From Colius striatus (Eukaryota; Chordata; Aves; Coliiformes; Coliidae): 64,000 bases of DNA. A program made the translations under genes and the position numbers. Every line of letters begins with the position of its first letter. Position 1 is the first letter of the stretch. The stretch lies in NCBI RefSeq assembly GCF_028858725.1, contig NC_084790.1:83842506-83906505 (forward strand), given 5' to 3'. The notes under the pieces are model-generated. The model was not told the DNA's origin. It did no database searches and was given only the letters and a program-made list of their open reading frames with translations. This document shows, piece by piece, positions 1 through 12,010 of this stretch.

Positions 1-1261
1 TGCAACAGCATGCTCTCCTACAGCTGTCTTTCAGAAGTCATGCCTCCAAAGCACTTTCTTCCCTGTACCTACAAATTCAGGATTATTTTTCCCAGAAGCA
101 GGCGGGTGGATTGTGGAGGTTGATTTTGGCTGGTGGCAGGGCATGGTTAGAGCCACATAGGAAAACAGAGCATGCTGGATGAGAGCCCCCAGCAGCTCCA
201 CGCAGGGCAGGCTTTATCTTCAGCACAGGTTTCGTCAGCTTGTTCCCTCTTATGCAGACACCACTGATAGTGGGTGCACTGACAGGGCTGGTGCTCCTGC
301 ACAGGAAGTTTTCTATGTGTCTGTGAGAAATACTTGCAACCTAGTTTTAAAAAAGAATCACGAATTTCTGAATGTGTAGCTTCCATCTGAACCTCTCCTC
401 TTTCCTCGATGTGATACATTCTTCTGAGGTAGCATGTGGTATCTGCTTTTGTTTCCCAGGCCCGTGTATGTCATTTGGGGCAGCAGAGGGTGGGGGTAGA
501 TGCATATGTTTTTGTACTATCAACCCTATACTGGATTCTGAGCCATAGCAGTGCTGGTGGAGGAGTGGGATCCTCCAAGGGTGCCTCTGCCGTATGGTGG
601 GTGTTCAGCACTTGAATTTCCCAGGCATTTGTAGGCCCTGATCAGAATTTAGGGAGGGTACTGAGACGATTGCTGCCACGCATTTTCAAACTGCAGAGCA
701 CTCCCTACCCTGTGCTGTGCAGTTGTGCAGCCTATATACCCCGGGGCTGCAAAGCTACATGCTCTGATTGAGAAACATCAGGATGTGTTTCACGTGTGCA
801 TTACGATGTCGTCCTAATTGCACACTCTTCTTCCCCCACCCAGCCCCCAGGCCTCTCTGATCTCAGGGAGTGTGGAGGCATCACCAAGATCAGTGTTGGA
901 AGGAGAACAGTGCTGGCCAAGAGCCTGCTGCGAGGCATTTGCTGCGCTGATCTCTTGCCACCTTCCCCTGCCTCCCTCCCGAGCTCGGCCCTTCTCGCTG
1001 CTGGGGGAAGACATTTCTTTCTTCTGTTTCCTTCTGCCCGCTCTGCTCTTTTCCTCCCGAGCCAGCCCTTGCCGCTGTGCTTGGTTTGCACGTGTCCCAT
1101 GGAAGCGGCATGATCTCAGCCTGTCCTCACACTCTCAGCCTCGCACATGTGCAGCAGACAGGCTGCGCTGGATGCGTCCTGCCAGGCGATCCGGGGGGCT
1201 TGGGAAGGCTGTCCCACGGTGCAGAGAGGCGGCAGTGAGCACGCTGGGAGTGAACCGGGTG
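1..1261. other. Intergenic/upstream DNA, nothing recognised
   Basis: No gene, RNA or clear repeat is visible here. The open frames on both strands are short and overlapping, with no recognisable domain and no supporting splice sites. GC content rises towards the minisatellite that follows. In human the neighbour upstream of ARK2N is HAUS1, but none of its sequence is seen. Confidence 0.5.
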
Positions 1262-1848
1262 TCTCTGGTGATGTGCGAGTGTCTATGAGGCTGTGTGGGT
1301 GTCTGTCAGGGTGTGGGTGCTTGTGACAGTGTGCAGGTGTCTGTGAGGGTGCTGATGTCCATGACGGCGAGTGGGTGTCCATGAGAGTGCAGGTGCCCGT
1401 CAGGGTGTGCGAGTGCCCGTCGGTGTGTGCGTGTCCAGGTGCAGGTACTGGTATGGGTGCCCATCAAGGTGTGTGGGTGCTGGGGTACAGGTGCCCGTCA
1501 GGGTTTGCAGGCCCGGGTCTGGGTGCAGGTGCCAGGCTGTGAGTGCAGGTGCTGGGGTACAGGTGCCTGTTGAGGTGTGTGGGTGCCGGGGTGCGGGTGC
1601 CAGGGTGCGGGTGCCGGGGTGCGGGTGCCCGTGGGGTTGTGCGGGTGCGGGTGCCAGGGTGCGGGTGCCGGGGTGCGGGTGCCCGTGGGGTTGTGCGGGT
1701 GTGGATGCCGAGGTGCGGGTGCCGGGGTGCGGGTGCCCGTGGGGTTGTGCGGGTGTGGATGCCGAGGTACGGGTGCCGGGGTGCGGGTGCCAGGGTGCGG
1801 GTGCCGGGGTGCGGGTGCCCGTCGGCGTGTGCGGGCCCGGGCGCGGGT
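1262..1848. repeat. GC-rich minisatellite (54-bp higher-order unit)
   Basis: A tandem array built from GGGTGCCGGGGTGC-like subunits. In its right half (about 1590-1830) these form a 54-bp higher-order unit containing GTGCCCGTGGGGTTGTGCGG, present in three to four near-identical copies. The left half (1262-1560) is a degenerate, less GC-rich version based on GTGTCTGTGAGGGTG. Because 54 is a multiple of three, frames stay open through the array on both strands; the resulting Pro/His/Thr- and Gly/Cys-rich 'proteins' are artefacts. It is strongly G-rich on the + strand and directly abuts the ARK2N CpG island. Confidence 0.9.
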
Positions 1849-1949
1849 GGCCGCGCGTCGCTGCCGCTGCCCGCTGGGCGCCGCGGGGTGGCGCTGTGGG
1901 GCGCGGCGGCCGCTCTGCGCGGCGCTCGGCTGCTCCGGCGGCGGACGGA

Positions 1950-1959
1950 GGAAGTGACG
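1950..1959 (+). promoter_or_regulatory. Composite ETS/CRE-like promoter element
   Basis: GGAAGTGACG combines an ETS core (GGAAGT) with a CRE half-site (TGACG), a common arrangement in TATA-less CpG-island promoters that bind GABP and CREB/ATF. It lies at the probable start region of ARK2N. Confidence 0.5.
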
Positions 1960-2120
1960 CCCACAGCGGAGCCCCGCGGCCTCCGGTGACATTCTGTGTG
2001 GCGGCGGGGGCGCGGAGCCGTGGGGGGGCGACGGTGCGGAGAGACTCTGCTGCTCCGGCCGCCCATGCCCCAGCTGCTGCCCCCCGGGGGGGAGCCCTGC
2101 AGGGGCCCGGCGCCGTGCAG
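1960..2120 (+). other. ARK2N: ARK2N exon 1 (5' UTR), start approximate
   Basis: The 3' boundary is a consensus donor, CAG|GTGAGT, with the intron beginning at 2121. The 5' boundary is a guess from promoter position. The exon holds no main-frame start: the ARK2N initiator lies in exon 2. It does contain an ATG at 2065 that opens an upstream reading frame. Additional or alternative 5' exons between here and exon 2 cannot be excluded. Confidence 0.6.
2065..2120 (+). other. Putative upstream ORF crossing the exon 1-exon 2 junction
   Basis: ATG at 2065 reads 18 codons plus two bases to the exon-1 donor. If exon 1 joins exon 2 at 19325, it continues through four more codons plus the junction codon and stops at a TGA about 80 bases before the main ATG. 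That would be a 23-codon, Pro/Gly-rich uORF. A second ATG at 19383 opens a two-codon uORF (ATG CTT TGA). Both would be expected to reduce initiation at the main ATG. This depends on the inferred splice. Confidence 0.4.
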
Positions 2121-5100
2121 GTGAGTGCGGCCGGCGCGCTCCGGTGGGGCCGCAGCCGCGGGGGGCGCCGGGCGGGCGGCCGAGCTGTTGCCGTTTGCCC
2201 CGCGGGCTAGGCGAGCCGGCCGGGGAGGGGGCGGCCGGGTCCCGCGGCGGCTGCGAGGAGCGGCCTCCCCGCCCCCCAGTCCCCTCTCTCCCGGGTCTGG
2301 GGCCGGCCGTGGCGGGAGCGGGCGGGCACGGCCCCGCGGCGCCTCGGGGCTCCGGCCCCACGGAGGCCGGGAGAGTGGCCGTGCCCGCACCGGGCATCCT
2401 CCGCGCCCGCAGAGGCGTTTGAGGAAATGATGCGGTACGCGGTGGGCAGCTCGGAGATCCGCGCGGAGGGATGACCTCCATCACGGCCCGACGCGGTGCC
2501 GCGAAGGCGGGAGTCCAGCTCAGCCGCCCCTTTTTTGTCCTAACCTTGCCCGGAGTCAGCGACGAAAGCCTCACCGCGGCTCCTGGAAGCAACTTCTGGT
2601 CACTTCGTGTTTCCCCAGACTTCTGTAGGATCGTATTAGCTGTCGGGAGAAAACCCTTTGAAAAACAAGGCGTGTAGTCGCTCGAGTTTTTATGCTTTTC
2701 TATTTTTTTCGGGTTTATTTCTCTGTTTACCTTGGGTGATATATATTTTATGTGGAAAAAAACAAGAAGTTGAAGTGCCCGTTGCTTATCTATCCCGAGT
2801 TCCCCTTGAGATCCTAACGTTTAATGGGTTGCAGATGTGGCTGTCGGTGACACAGCCATCCGAGGAGAATGTAAAATTTAACTGTGCTACTTGTTCTTTT
2901 TAAAAAGGAAAAGGGCAGTCTGAGCGAACTTGTAACGTTTTTACTATTTCCCCAGTTCCAGTGTTGTAATTTCTTTTTTGCGTTGAGGTTATTGAACGGC
3001 TGCTTAAAAGGCCAGCTTCTGAAAGACTTGGTTGTTTGGATTATTTCAGGTTTACATGGTGTGGGTGGGGAGAGCTTTCACTTCTGTGAAGTAACATCTG
3101 ATTGTGTTTATGTCCTTAGTTTGTTAATGGTGAAATGAGACTTGTATTAAAGTTTGTAGGTACCTTTGTGAAACCATAATTTACTTACACAAGGTCTGGG
3201 TTGTAACTAGTTAATGTACTTTAAACCAGCATCAAGTACCTAAAAGTAAATTAAAGACAAAAACCCCCTTTGTATATAGAGGTGCTATGGCATAATCCAG
3301 CCCTGTTTGGTATTTTTCTTCTTTTTTTTTTCACTGGCAAGTAATTCTAGTTTTTAAGAATGAATGAGTAGTAAGATTTTGAACACTTGAGCATCTCTTA
3401 AAAAAATGTAAAGCCTCTCCAAAAAGAAAAAAAGGATTTATTTTGTTTTAAGTCTTCTCCTGTGATTGACAAAGATAAGGCCAAATAATAGGTGGACTTA
3501 GAGGCAAATACTAGCCTATTTCCAGTTCTTGAGCTACAATTTTAAGTATGAACAGTAACAGCTCTCCCTTTAAAGCAGCAAACGTATGGTAAATTTAAAA
3601 TCTTTCTCTTAAAATGTCTTAAGTCTGTTAAAAAAAACCCCTTAAATGCTTGACCTTGAGGTGGAAACTGGGTATTTTGCTCTTCTGAGGTCTTCATCTT
3701 GAGGTTCTCCTGCCCTAGTTAACACGATTGCTGTTTCTGTGATAGAAGAGCTGAAGATCAGGCAGTCAAAACAGTGCTGCTTCTTCCCACTTTGCCCTGG
3801 AGGAGGAGGGAAACATTGCTTTTGTGGAGCAAATAGGTTTGTGATAATCTCTAAGGCCAACAAAAGTTCTTTGTCAGGTGTTTGCTGAACCCAAGCTTAC
3901 CCCACCCCCCATATACTTGGATGCTACAAAAGCAGCAAGATGAAATACAGAGAACTCAGCTGTCCGACAGCGGTGGCTTTGTGAGTATTTCTCACATCTA
4001 GTGATCTGGAGCAGTCTGGTGCCGGCTAAAGAAGCTGCAAAGGGAGTAGTTATATGGTTACTAAAAGCTAATGAAATAGTTTTTCATGATCCTGGCATAC
4101 TAGTAAAACTGTTGTTTTGTCTAGGGGATTAGGAGGAGAGACAGTGGGGGTGATGGAAGGTAGTAGGTGAGTTTGGGCAGCTGGTATTTATACTCAAGTG
4201 CGAGGAGAACAGTTCTGACTCACTTTTAAACGCTTGAATTTTTAATTATAACATGTCGACTATTTCTGTTTGCTCTTCAGCCTAATTGCTTGTTGGCATC
4301 ATGAAGAGGTGAGATGAGAAATTCCTGAGAAGTCAGGAAGAGGAAAGGTCTGTGGTCTTACACGTTGAAGCATACAATGTATATTGCAGTGCAGCCTGGC
4401 CATCTATGCGTGTGCTTCCTCAGTGCAGGAAGGCTGACTGTTTGGTAGAAATGAAAGTGCACAAACAAGTTGGGAAACGAGTGGATCCGTTCTACTGGGT
4501 GCTGCAGAGGGAAGGGAAAAGGGAAGGAGCCTGAAGCCAACCACAAGGCCGTTGGGAATGGTCGATACAGAGTAATCACATGTAAATCAAGCACAGCTCT
4601 AACTAATAAAAGAGGGGTAGGAAGGATGTTTGTATATGTTTGACAAATGAGCAAATCAACGCTGGCAGCTGGCAGTGTGGAGGAGGTGGGGATTAATGAG
4701 GCAAGATAAGACTGGATGAACAAAAGGTAAATATAGAGAATCATGAGGGGCTTTGATCACTAAGGGTTATGGAGATAAGTTGGTGTAACTTGGAGCAACA
4801 AGAAATAATTGCCTTAGTCGTCCTGACCCCCCATCTCCTTGCAGTGTATTTACTTTTAAAATGCACACTGTTTTGCTTTGCCCTGATTTTGTTTGCCTCC
4901 TTCTGTATCTCTTGTATATTATCACATCAGCTCCCTGTACCACTGAGGATATATGTCCATCTATGAGCCGCCAGTATATCGATATCTCACTTAAACATCT
5001 GCTAAGGAGATGGGAGTCTCTACATAATGACAGGGTGAAAGCACCTGCAGACTGAGCATTTACAACTGTCTGGTTACCCTATGACCAAAGTGTCACCACT

Positions 5101-6290
5101 GGATGTGCTAGAGCTTTGGAAACTTTTCAAATGAGTAAATAGTTTCAAGCAGCCTGTATTTAATTTTCTGTAACATTTCAAAGTTATTGTGTTGATGGTA
5201 TTGTTTGGCAAAATTTGGTCTATGGTCAGTCTTAGCTTCTGTGGTTTTTATTTGCAGTTGACTGAATAATAAAACTGTAAACATTGACAGAAACTGAGCA
5301 GCAGATTTATTAACACATTTACTAGATCAAAGTGAAAGATTGAAATACCGTAGTTGCAGGTGTCTCAAGTCACATCATAGAACAAGCAGCCTGAGAAAGA
5401 AATACTGAAATCAAAAGTGAGAGAGGGTGACAGCTGTAGTACCAGGAAAGAGCTCTGGAATAAAGTTGTGTGATACAGTGTGTGTTGCTGTGTGGTTCCA
5501 GCTCTGAGATAACCTGAGGTTTACAGGGCAAGGAAACCACTTCTGTCTTGGTTTTTCCAGTCTGTGGCTTGAAGTTCAGCAGAGAACTGACACTCATGAG
5601 CATTCAGGAGCAGCTGAATTGTTATGGCAGCAAATATTATTGCAGGGAATTGGTATGATTGTCACGGTGATTTGTGTTGTCTTTCTGTTGTCTCTTTGTT
5701 CCAGGTTTTCAATGTGTAACCCAGCTCTGAGTCTGTGAGGTGAGGTCTGGAGTGCAACATCTACAAAGATGCAATTCTGAGCAACAAGCAAACTTGATGA
5801 AAGAGACTGTAAATTAAATGTGCACATAGTGTAAATATGCCTCTGCAGTTGATTTTGCACAACAGAGCACACCTGTGAGGTAGACTGGAGTGGCTGATAG
5901 CTTGTCACAGGGTGTTACTGACAAGGGTTAGAATTTAAATTTGTGGTTGTCTGTTCCCACTTGTTCACACATCTGATCAGCCTGAATAGAGCCTGTACAA
6001 TGCAGCAGTTTCTCCAAGGATGTGACTTCCTTTCTGCAGTTCTGGCACACATTGATTAGTCATTCAGGGCTGAAAATGAGATGCAGCTCAGTTGTTGAGG
6101 TGTTGCCATTACACTGTGGCAGATGCATTACTGAATGCAGAGGGAGGTCAAGTAACATGCCCACAGTCATGTGGCAAGTCAGCTTTAGATTCAAAATGAT
6201 CCAAACTAATACTGCTTTTTATTGGGAAAGGTGTCTTGTATCAATTTAACTGTGTAGTCTGTGTCTTGAGTGCTCAGAAATCTGACTAGC

Positions 6291-6435
6291 AGAATCAGAG
6301 AATCTCAAGGGTTGGAGGAGACCTCAAAAGCTCATCCAGTGCAACCCCCCTGCTAGAGCAGGACCACCTAGAGTAGGTCACACAGGAACTTGTCCAGGTG
6401 GGTTTTGAATGTCTCCAGAGAAGGAGACTCAGCCA
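6291..6435 (-). mobile_element. CR1 LINE 3' fragment
   Basis: Reads as the reverse complement of a CR1 3' end: a CAGAATC-like tail, GGGTTGGAGGAGACC, a TCATCCAGTGCAACCCCC block, the GTAGGTCACACAGGAAC block and a CTCCAGAGAAGGAGACTC block. It is 5'-truncated as usual for CR1. Confidence 0.85.
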
Positions 6436-7284
6436 TATCATGCCGTGTGATATTTGGTCTCCAAGAAGACAGCTTAACAGCTGTTAAGGCTGAATCTGAC
6501 AGCTTTTTAATCATAAGAAAAACAAATGGCCATTTTTTAATGAAATGCAAGTGTTTAAGACTCTTTCAAGGTAGCATTTTCAATTCAGTCTACGTGGGTT
6601 GTGGATTTGACTTCATAGTGAGACTTCTGCAATGTCCCCCACAATACTCTTCTGCTCTGATGCTTCAAAACTTCCTGGAAATGAGCAGGAACAGACAGTT
6701 GATGATTGGATAAGTGTTCTTCTTGCTAAGTTTCTGCTGTAATGTCTTTTTTTGGTGGTGCTTTGTTGTTAGCCTTCAAGACTTACTTCAGAGAAGGCAG
6801 ATTTCACTTCTGTTCATCCAAAACGGGTAGGCTCACAGTAGCAGAACTGGGAATAACTGAGAGATGGATTTTATAACACTAGTTGTCTGTGTGATGATGC
6901 AGTTATTGCCTTTTCAGTACTTTTTCATTGGGAATGTTAATTTCCCCTGTTAGCAGTTGGAAGTTGTGGTTGTATGCTCCAGTACTACTGTCAAACTTTA
7001 CAAAGTAAAAACAACAATTTAACATGACAGCTAGGTAAGGTTAAGACAGTACTGCTCTCTGGTACTGTGGCTTTCTCCTGACTCCTCAGCTAACTGTCCC
7101 GGTCCTTGCTCTCTGAGAGTGTCAACTCTGGCGAGAGAGGCAATTCGAAGTAATCTGGCAGAAGAAAAATTCTAGGGAAAAGAGTTGGTAAAGAGTAAGT
7201 CAGGAAGCTCTCTGCTCTGTGTGCTTGTGGTTGGAGGTACAATGTAACACAAGGCTTGGTTTTTTACTCCTAGTGAAATAAGTT

Positions 7285-7552
7285 CGATAAGGAAAGGCTG
7301 TGGGAACTGGGATTGTTTAGTCTGGAGGAGACTGTGAGGGGATATCAGTATTTTCATATATCTAAATGGAGGATGTCAGGATGTTAAGGCAGTGCTTTTT
7401 CTGTTGTATCTAGTGACAGGACAAGGGGTAATGGGATGACACTGGAACACAGAAAGGTCCATTTAAACATAAGGAAAAGTTATTTCACTGTTGAGGTGAG
7501 GGAGCCCTGGCCCAGGCTGCCCAGGGAGGGTGTGAAGGCTCCTCCTGACTTT
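7285..7552 (+). mobile_element. CR1 LINE fragment (3'-truncated)
   Basis: Matches the CR1 terminal region in + orientation: AAGGAAAGGCTGTGGGAACT, a TTTAGTCTGGAGGAGA block, GACAGGACAAGGGGTAATGG, and GTGAGGGAGCCCTGGCCCAG. The usual terminal AGATGATCT/CCTTCCAACC block is missing, so the element lost its 3' end after insertion. Confidence 0.85.
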
Positions 7553-9000
7553 TGGAAATGAAGATGTCATTGTTGGAAGGAATAGGCTGGTGTGTAACAG
7601 GGCCCACAAACTGAGTTGCTGATAAATACAACAATTGAGTTGTCAATAGCTATGATTCCTCCAGAGCTGGTAATATCTTTTGATCACTACTAGGCAGAAT
7701 CTGTGAGGAGCTGTAAAAAAACATAAACATTTCCTTGAGTATTTTAAAAGCCTTTAAGGTGAAGTTGTATTTTTCCACGGTTCCAGTTACTGATATTAGT
7801 AAGTTGTCTTTAAAGGCACTTCACAGGCTTTGGATCCATTCACTGTAATGAAGAAAATCTAGAAACTGATGAATACTGTGAAACTAAGGGGATTTTCCTG
7901 AGTATCTTACCAGAGTTAGCTAATTATTGAGGGCTTATGAATCTCACCTCAATTTAAAGTTGGTTTGATACAGCCACTTGATTTCTGGTTCTTTGTTTTA
8001 CAAGATCAAAATGTTTTTTCTGCTTTTTAACACCTGTAGTGGATTTCCTTATTTGTCTGTGTGGATCTCAGCAAGCTACAGCAGTAAAATGACTGTGGTG
8101 CCTGAACAGAATGTGATTGAATTAATACCCCAGACTTGATGCTCTTTTTTTCCTTCTGTCTTCCCTTTTGCTCAGGAAGTTGTTTATGCTGTTTATATCT
8201 CCTGTTACTAGCCCTTCGTTTCTTTCTTAAGAAACCTCTGCAATCTGAGCCTCTTCTTCCTAAATCAAGAAAAATAATGCAGCAAATCATTTGGGGGTAC
8301 ATGGTACTTTTATTTAGAGGTAAGTTTTTTGGGAGGGATTTGTATGGGATTGGGTTTTTTTGGTCTGTCAGTACCTGCGTGGTACTGACGAAACCACCTT
8401 TCAGTTTTGTTTTGCCCTTTGTATAGCTGTTAACGTGGTATCCTCTTACATACTTTTATTTAATTTCTGTAGTCAAATGTATGTAAAACCTTCTGTATGT
8501 TGTGGGAAAGAAATGTTGGTGTCCTTGTTTGTCTGTTATCCTCTCAAAGTAGAGGTCGAGTTTCTTCACCTCTGCCAGCTGGGAGTAAATACTGTAGGAA
8601 GTGTCTGATAGCAAAACTTGTGTTACATGTGTGTTATGAATAATGCCTCTAAGTTGCTTTTGACTCAGTTCTTTTTTTTAAAATACTCAAAGTAGCTTTT
8701 GTTCTTTTATAGAATCAAACCATGTTTACTTCATACTGTCTTTTCATCTGTTGTTTTTCAAAAGCTTGTTCTAAATTTAACCGTCTCCTGCACTGTCCTT
8801 TTTCTCTACCACGCTTTGTTCTTCCATAACAGACCACACCACAGTCTCTGTAACTCTGCCAGTGTCCACAGACAAACCTACAACAATTCAAATTTTTGTT
8901 ACATTACTTTCTTAGGAAAGCTCAAATAAGGAGGGAGAGCATTAGGACTGGTAAAGATATAGACTGAAAGGTTAGCAGTCCTGAGTTACCTGAGCTCTTG

Positions 9001-9335
9001 AGTGTAGGTGTTTACAAATCTGTGAAGGGTGGATGTCAGGAGGATGGAGCCAGGCTGTTCTCAGTGATGGCCAATGACAGGGCAAGGGGCAACGGGCACA
9101 AGCTGGAACACAAGAGGTTCCAAAGCAACATAAGGGAAATCTTCTTCCCAGTTGAGGTGAGGGAGCACTGGCAGGGGCTGCCCAGATGGGCTGTGGAGTC
9201 TCCTTCTCTGGGGACATTCCAACCCACCTGGATAACTTCCTGTGTGACCTACTCTAGGTGGCCCTGCTCTGGCAGGGGAGTTGCACTGGATGAGCTTTTG
9301 AGGTCCCTTCCAGCCCTTAAGATTCTGTGATTGTG
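9001..9335 (+). mobile_element. CR1 LINE 3' fragment
   Basis: A + strand CR1 end with GGTGGATGTCAGGAGGATGG, GACAGGGCAAGGGGCAACGG, GAGGTGAGGGAGCACTGGC, a TGTGTGACCTACTCTAGG block and the terminal AGGTCCCTTCCAGCCC ... GATTCTGTGATTGTGA tail. It is 5'-truncated. Confidence 0.88.
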
Positions 9336-10062
9336 AGCTTTCTTGGTGAGAAGGTAGCAGATTGTTCCCAGTCAAGCTATACCTGTTACTAAGTCTTAAG
9401 TAGGTCATGACTGACCAGTGTCATGAGCGTTTTCATCTTTAGGAGCACTTTTGACACATAAAGATTATGGTATCCATTGCTAGCAGTCTGGTGGTTGCTG
9501 AAATCCTTTGACACCTCTTACTACTGGTCAAAGAACAGTCAACGGTTTGGTGTCAAGAACAGCCCTGCAACAGCTGGGATCTTACTGTTAGCACAGTTGT
9601 TAAAGTTTTAATTTGATGTGACTTTACCTTTAGTGTATTGATACCATTTATTTTTTCACGATGTACCTACTACAAATTCACATTTCACTATTTAGATTTT
9701 ATCTACAATCTACTACTAGTTCAGTAATTAAAGAAACAAATAGTGGTTCATGGATGAGAAAATGAGCTGAGATCAGGGTTTTCCTGGCTTACAGCTATTT
9801 TCCAGCCTTTCTGCAGAATTTGTGCATGTCATCTGGTATTTTTCAGGTGACCAAACCGGAAGATGGGTATGCTATTTCTTTGCATCAGAAAGATACTTGC
9901 TGAAATGAAAGACTCTCATAAATCTATACTACTTCTCACTGGGTGGCTTGAGCTCTTATATAGCTGTGAGAGATGCGAAGACGCCAGTGAGTTGCTCCAA
10001 AATTGCCCTCCAAATGGCTGGGGTGGTTGTGGTGTTGTGGGTTTGGTAAGCAGAACTGTTAT

Positions 10063-11135
10063 TGTCTCATGGTTTTGCCCAGCCAGCAATGAAGAACCAC
10101 GATAGTCTCTTGCTCACTGCCTCCCATCCACCCCCACTCTCCTTAGGATAATGGAGGCCCCAGTGAGATGGGAGGGAAAAAGATAAATAAGGATGTTGTG
10201 GATTGAGACAAGGGCAGGGAGGGCTCGCTGCCAGTTACGGCAAAACAGACTCCACTACTTGACTGAGAGAATAAAGTGGGAAAGTTTATTCTACTACCTA
10301 CAAGAAACAGAACAGAACAAAAAAACAAAAACAAAAAGAGAGCACGATGATGAGAAAATCACAACCAGCACTTCAAGATCTCCCCCATCCCTCCTTTCTT
10401 TCTGGGCCTAGCTCACTGCTCCTCATATCTCCACCTCCTCCCACCTCAAGGACTCAGGGGAGCAGGGAATGGGGGATGTGGTCAGTCTCTCACAGATGGG
10501 CTCTGCTGCTTCTCTCTGCTCAGATAAGGACAACTCCTGGCATTCTTTCCCTGCTCTGATATGGGCTCCTTCCCCTGGGACACAGTCCTGAAAGGACTTC
10601 TCTGCTGTGGGTTCTTCCCAGTAGCTACAGATTCTGCTCACAAACTCCTCCAGTGTGAGACTCCTTTGCAGCCAGCAGCATTCTGGGCACCTTCTGCTGC
10701 AATGCTGTCCTCCCATGAATTCACAGCCTCCTCTGGGTGTAGTCACTGCCTCTGGCATGAGGTCATCTATGAACTGTCAAAAAATCACTGCTCCACCACT
10801 CTTCTCCATGGGGTGCAGAGGGATTTCTGCTCTAGCACACCTCCTCCTCTCTTCCCTCGCTGATCTTGGGGCTCTCCTGGCCACTTCTCACTGTCTTTCC
10901 CAACTCCTTCCACCACCAGTAGCTGGAAAAAAAAGCAAGAACAGCAAGAAAGAACAGGAGGAACCCTCCTCTTCCATCTTCTTCTTAAAAAGTCATTGTG
11001 GAGGTGCCCAACTGGCTCAGCCCCAGAAGTGGGTCTGGCTCAGAGCTGGGGAGAGTTTTGGTGCAACTTCTTATAGAAGCCATCTTTACAGCCCCTTCCC
11101 CATTACCAGAAACAGCTCCACATGAACTCATGACA
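10063..11135 (-). mobile_element. ERVL-type LTR (long form), solo
   Basis: About 1.07 kb, aligning along its length with the element at 57087-58230 in the same orientation. Shared landmarks are GCAAAACAGACTC followed by an A/T-rich poly(A)-signal zone, a TCACAGATGG...CTGCTGCT block, GGGACACAGTCC, and a terminal GAAGCC...ACAGCCCC segment. The left end, TGTCTCATGGTTTTGCCC, resembles the reverse complement of avian ERVL LTR 3' ends (GGCTAAACCACGACA type). No internal retroviral genes and no second LTR are adjacent, so it is probably a solo LTR. Ends are approximate and no target duplication is clear. Frames of up to 156 codons inside it are not genes. Confidence 0.65.
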
Positions 11136-11889
11136 TGCTGGAAAGGAACGTTACACAGACCTTGACAAAACAGCTCTCTTATCTGCTGAGAGTCTCTCTC
11201 CAGGTGTGAAGGGTTGTGCAATTTTAGAATGGTATTTTGCAAAATCAAGTGTGTTGTCCAGTGCTTTCCCTTGCTTCAGACCTGGTCTGCTGTCTGTTGT
11301 GTAAGGTGCCGTGCTGTCCTTCTGGACTCTGAGTCTGGTCTCACCTAGACAACTCTGCCCTGTGCTGAGGTGCAGAGCTTTCCTCTGGGAGCTTGAATTA
11401 CAGTAGGACTTGATGAGTGCCTAGTGGCAGCCAGTTTTGGCTCTTTACAGTGGCAATAGACTCTGAGATGGACTGCAGGGCTACTGGCACTGCAGTCGAT
11501 GTCCCGTGGCACTCCCTGCTTCAAGATTTCCAAACAGTGGCAATAATGACATACAGAGTGTTCTGTACCTGCCCTTACCCTGCCTTTGCTTTTTGGAGGA
11601 GACAGCACAAGCCCATCTCAAATGGGTAGTGCACTGCTGAGATGACTTTAGTGCTTGTAAGTTATGTTACAGTTGAGTTGATTTGACAGTTGCAGCTGTT
11701 AGTGGATAACACAGTGTGTGATAACTTTCAGGATATTTCATATAAATGTTCTTAATAGGGAAAAAAAATGTGTTTTGAAGGTAGGGATCAATTTGTTACT
11801 GTTATTCCCAAGCAATTTAAATATGTGGCTTTTCTGTAAGCACTGCTTTATTCAACACTGCAGAACAATAAACCAGGATGTCTGTTTCT

Positions 11890-12010
11890 ATAGAATTGCA
11901 GGATAGTTTGGGTTGGAAGGAATCTTAAAGATCATCTAGCTCACACCCCTCTGCCATGGGCAATGGCACCTTCCACTACATCAGGTTGGTCAAAGCTCCA
12001 TTCAGCCTGG
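11890..12010 (-). mobile_element. CR1 LINE 3' fragment
   Basis: Starts with ATAGAATTGCAGGATAGTTT and GGGTTGGAAGGAATCTTAAA, then CATGGGCAATGGCACCTTCC and TTCAGCCTGG. This is the CR1 variant with the 'CCATGGGCAGGGACACC' block, in reverse orientation and heavily 5'-truncated. Confidence 0.8.

Larger units (their letters stand above)
1849..2480 (+). promoter_or_regulatory. ARK2N: CpG-island promoter of ARK2N
   Basis: A dense run of CpG dinucleotides and GC boxes with no TATA box. It holds a canonical splice donor at 2120/2121 and lies upstream of the coding exons, as expected for a broadly expressed gene. The start of transcription is not fixed by the sequence; 1930-2000 is the likeliest zone because an ETS/CRE composite site lies there. 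The assignment to ARK2N rests on strand, position and the donor, since the exon itself is non-coding. Confidence 0.75.

Noticed and set aside
1371..2592. Open frames of 280-360 codons on both strands over the minisatellite and CpG island
   Set aside because: The 54-bp repeat period is divisible by three and stop codons are rare in GC-rich DNA. The products are simple repeats, overlap on both strands and resemble no protein.
10561..11125. Frames of 100-156 codons near 10.6-11.1 kb
   Set aside because: They lie inside a solo LTR, shared in structure with the LTR at 57-58 kb, and encode no retroviral or cellular domain.
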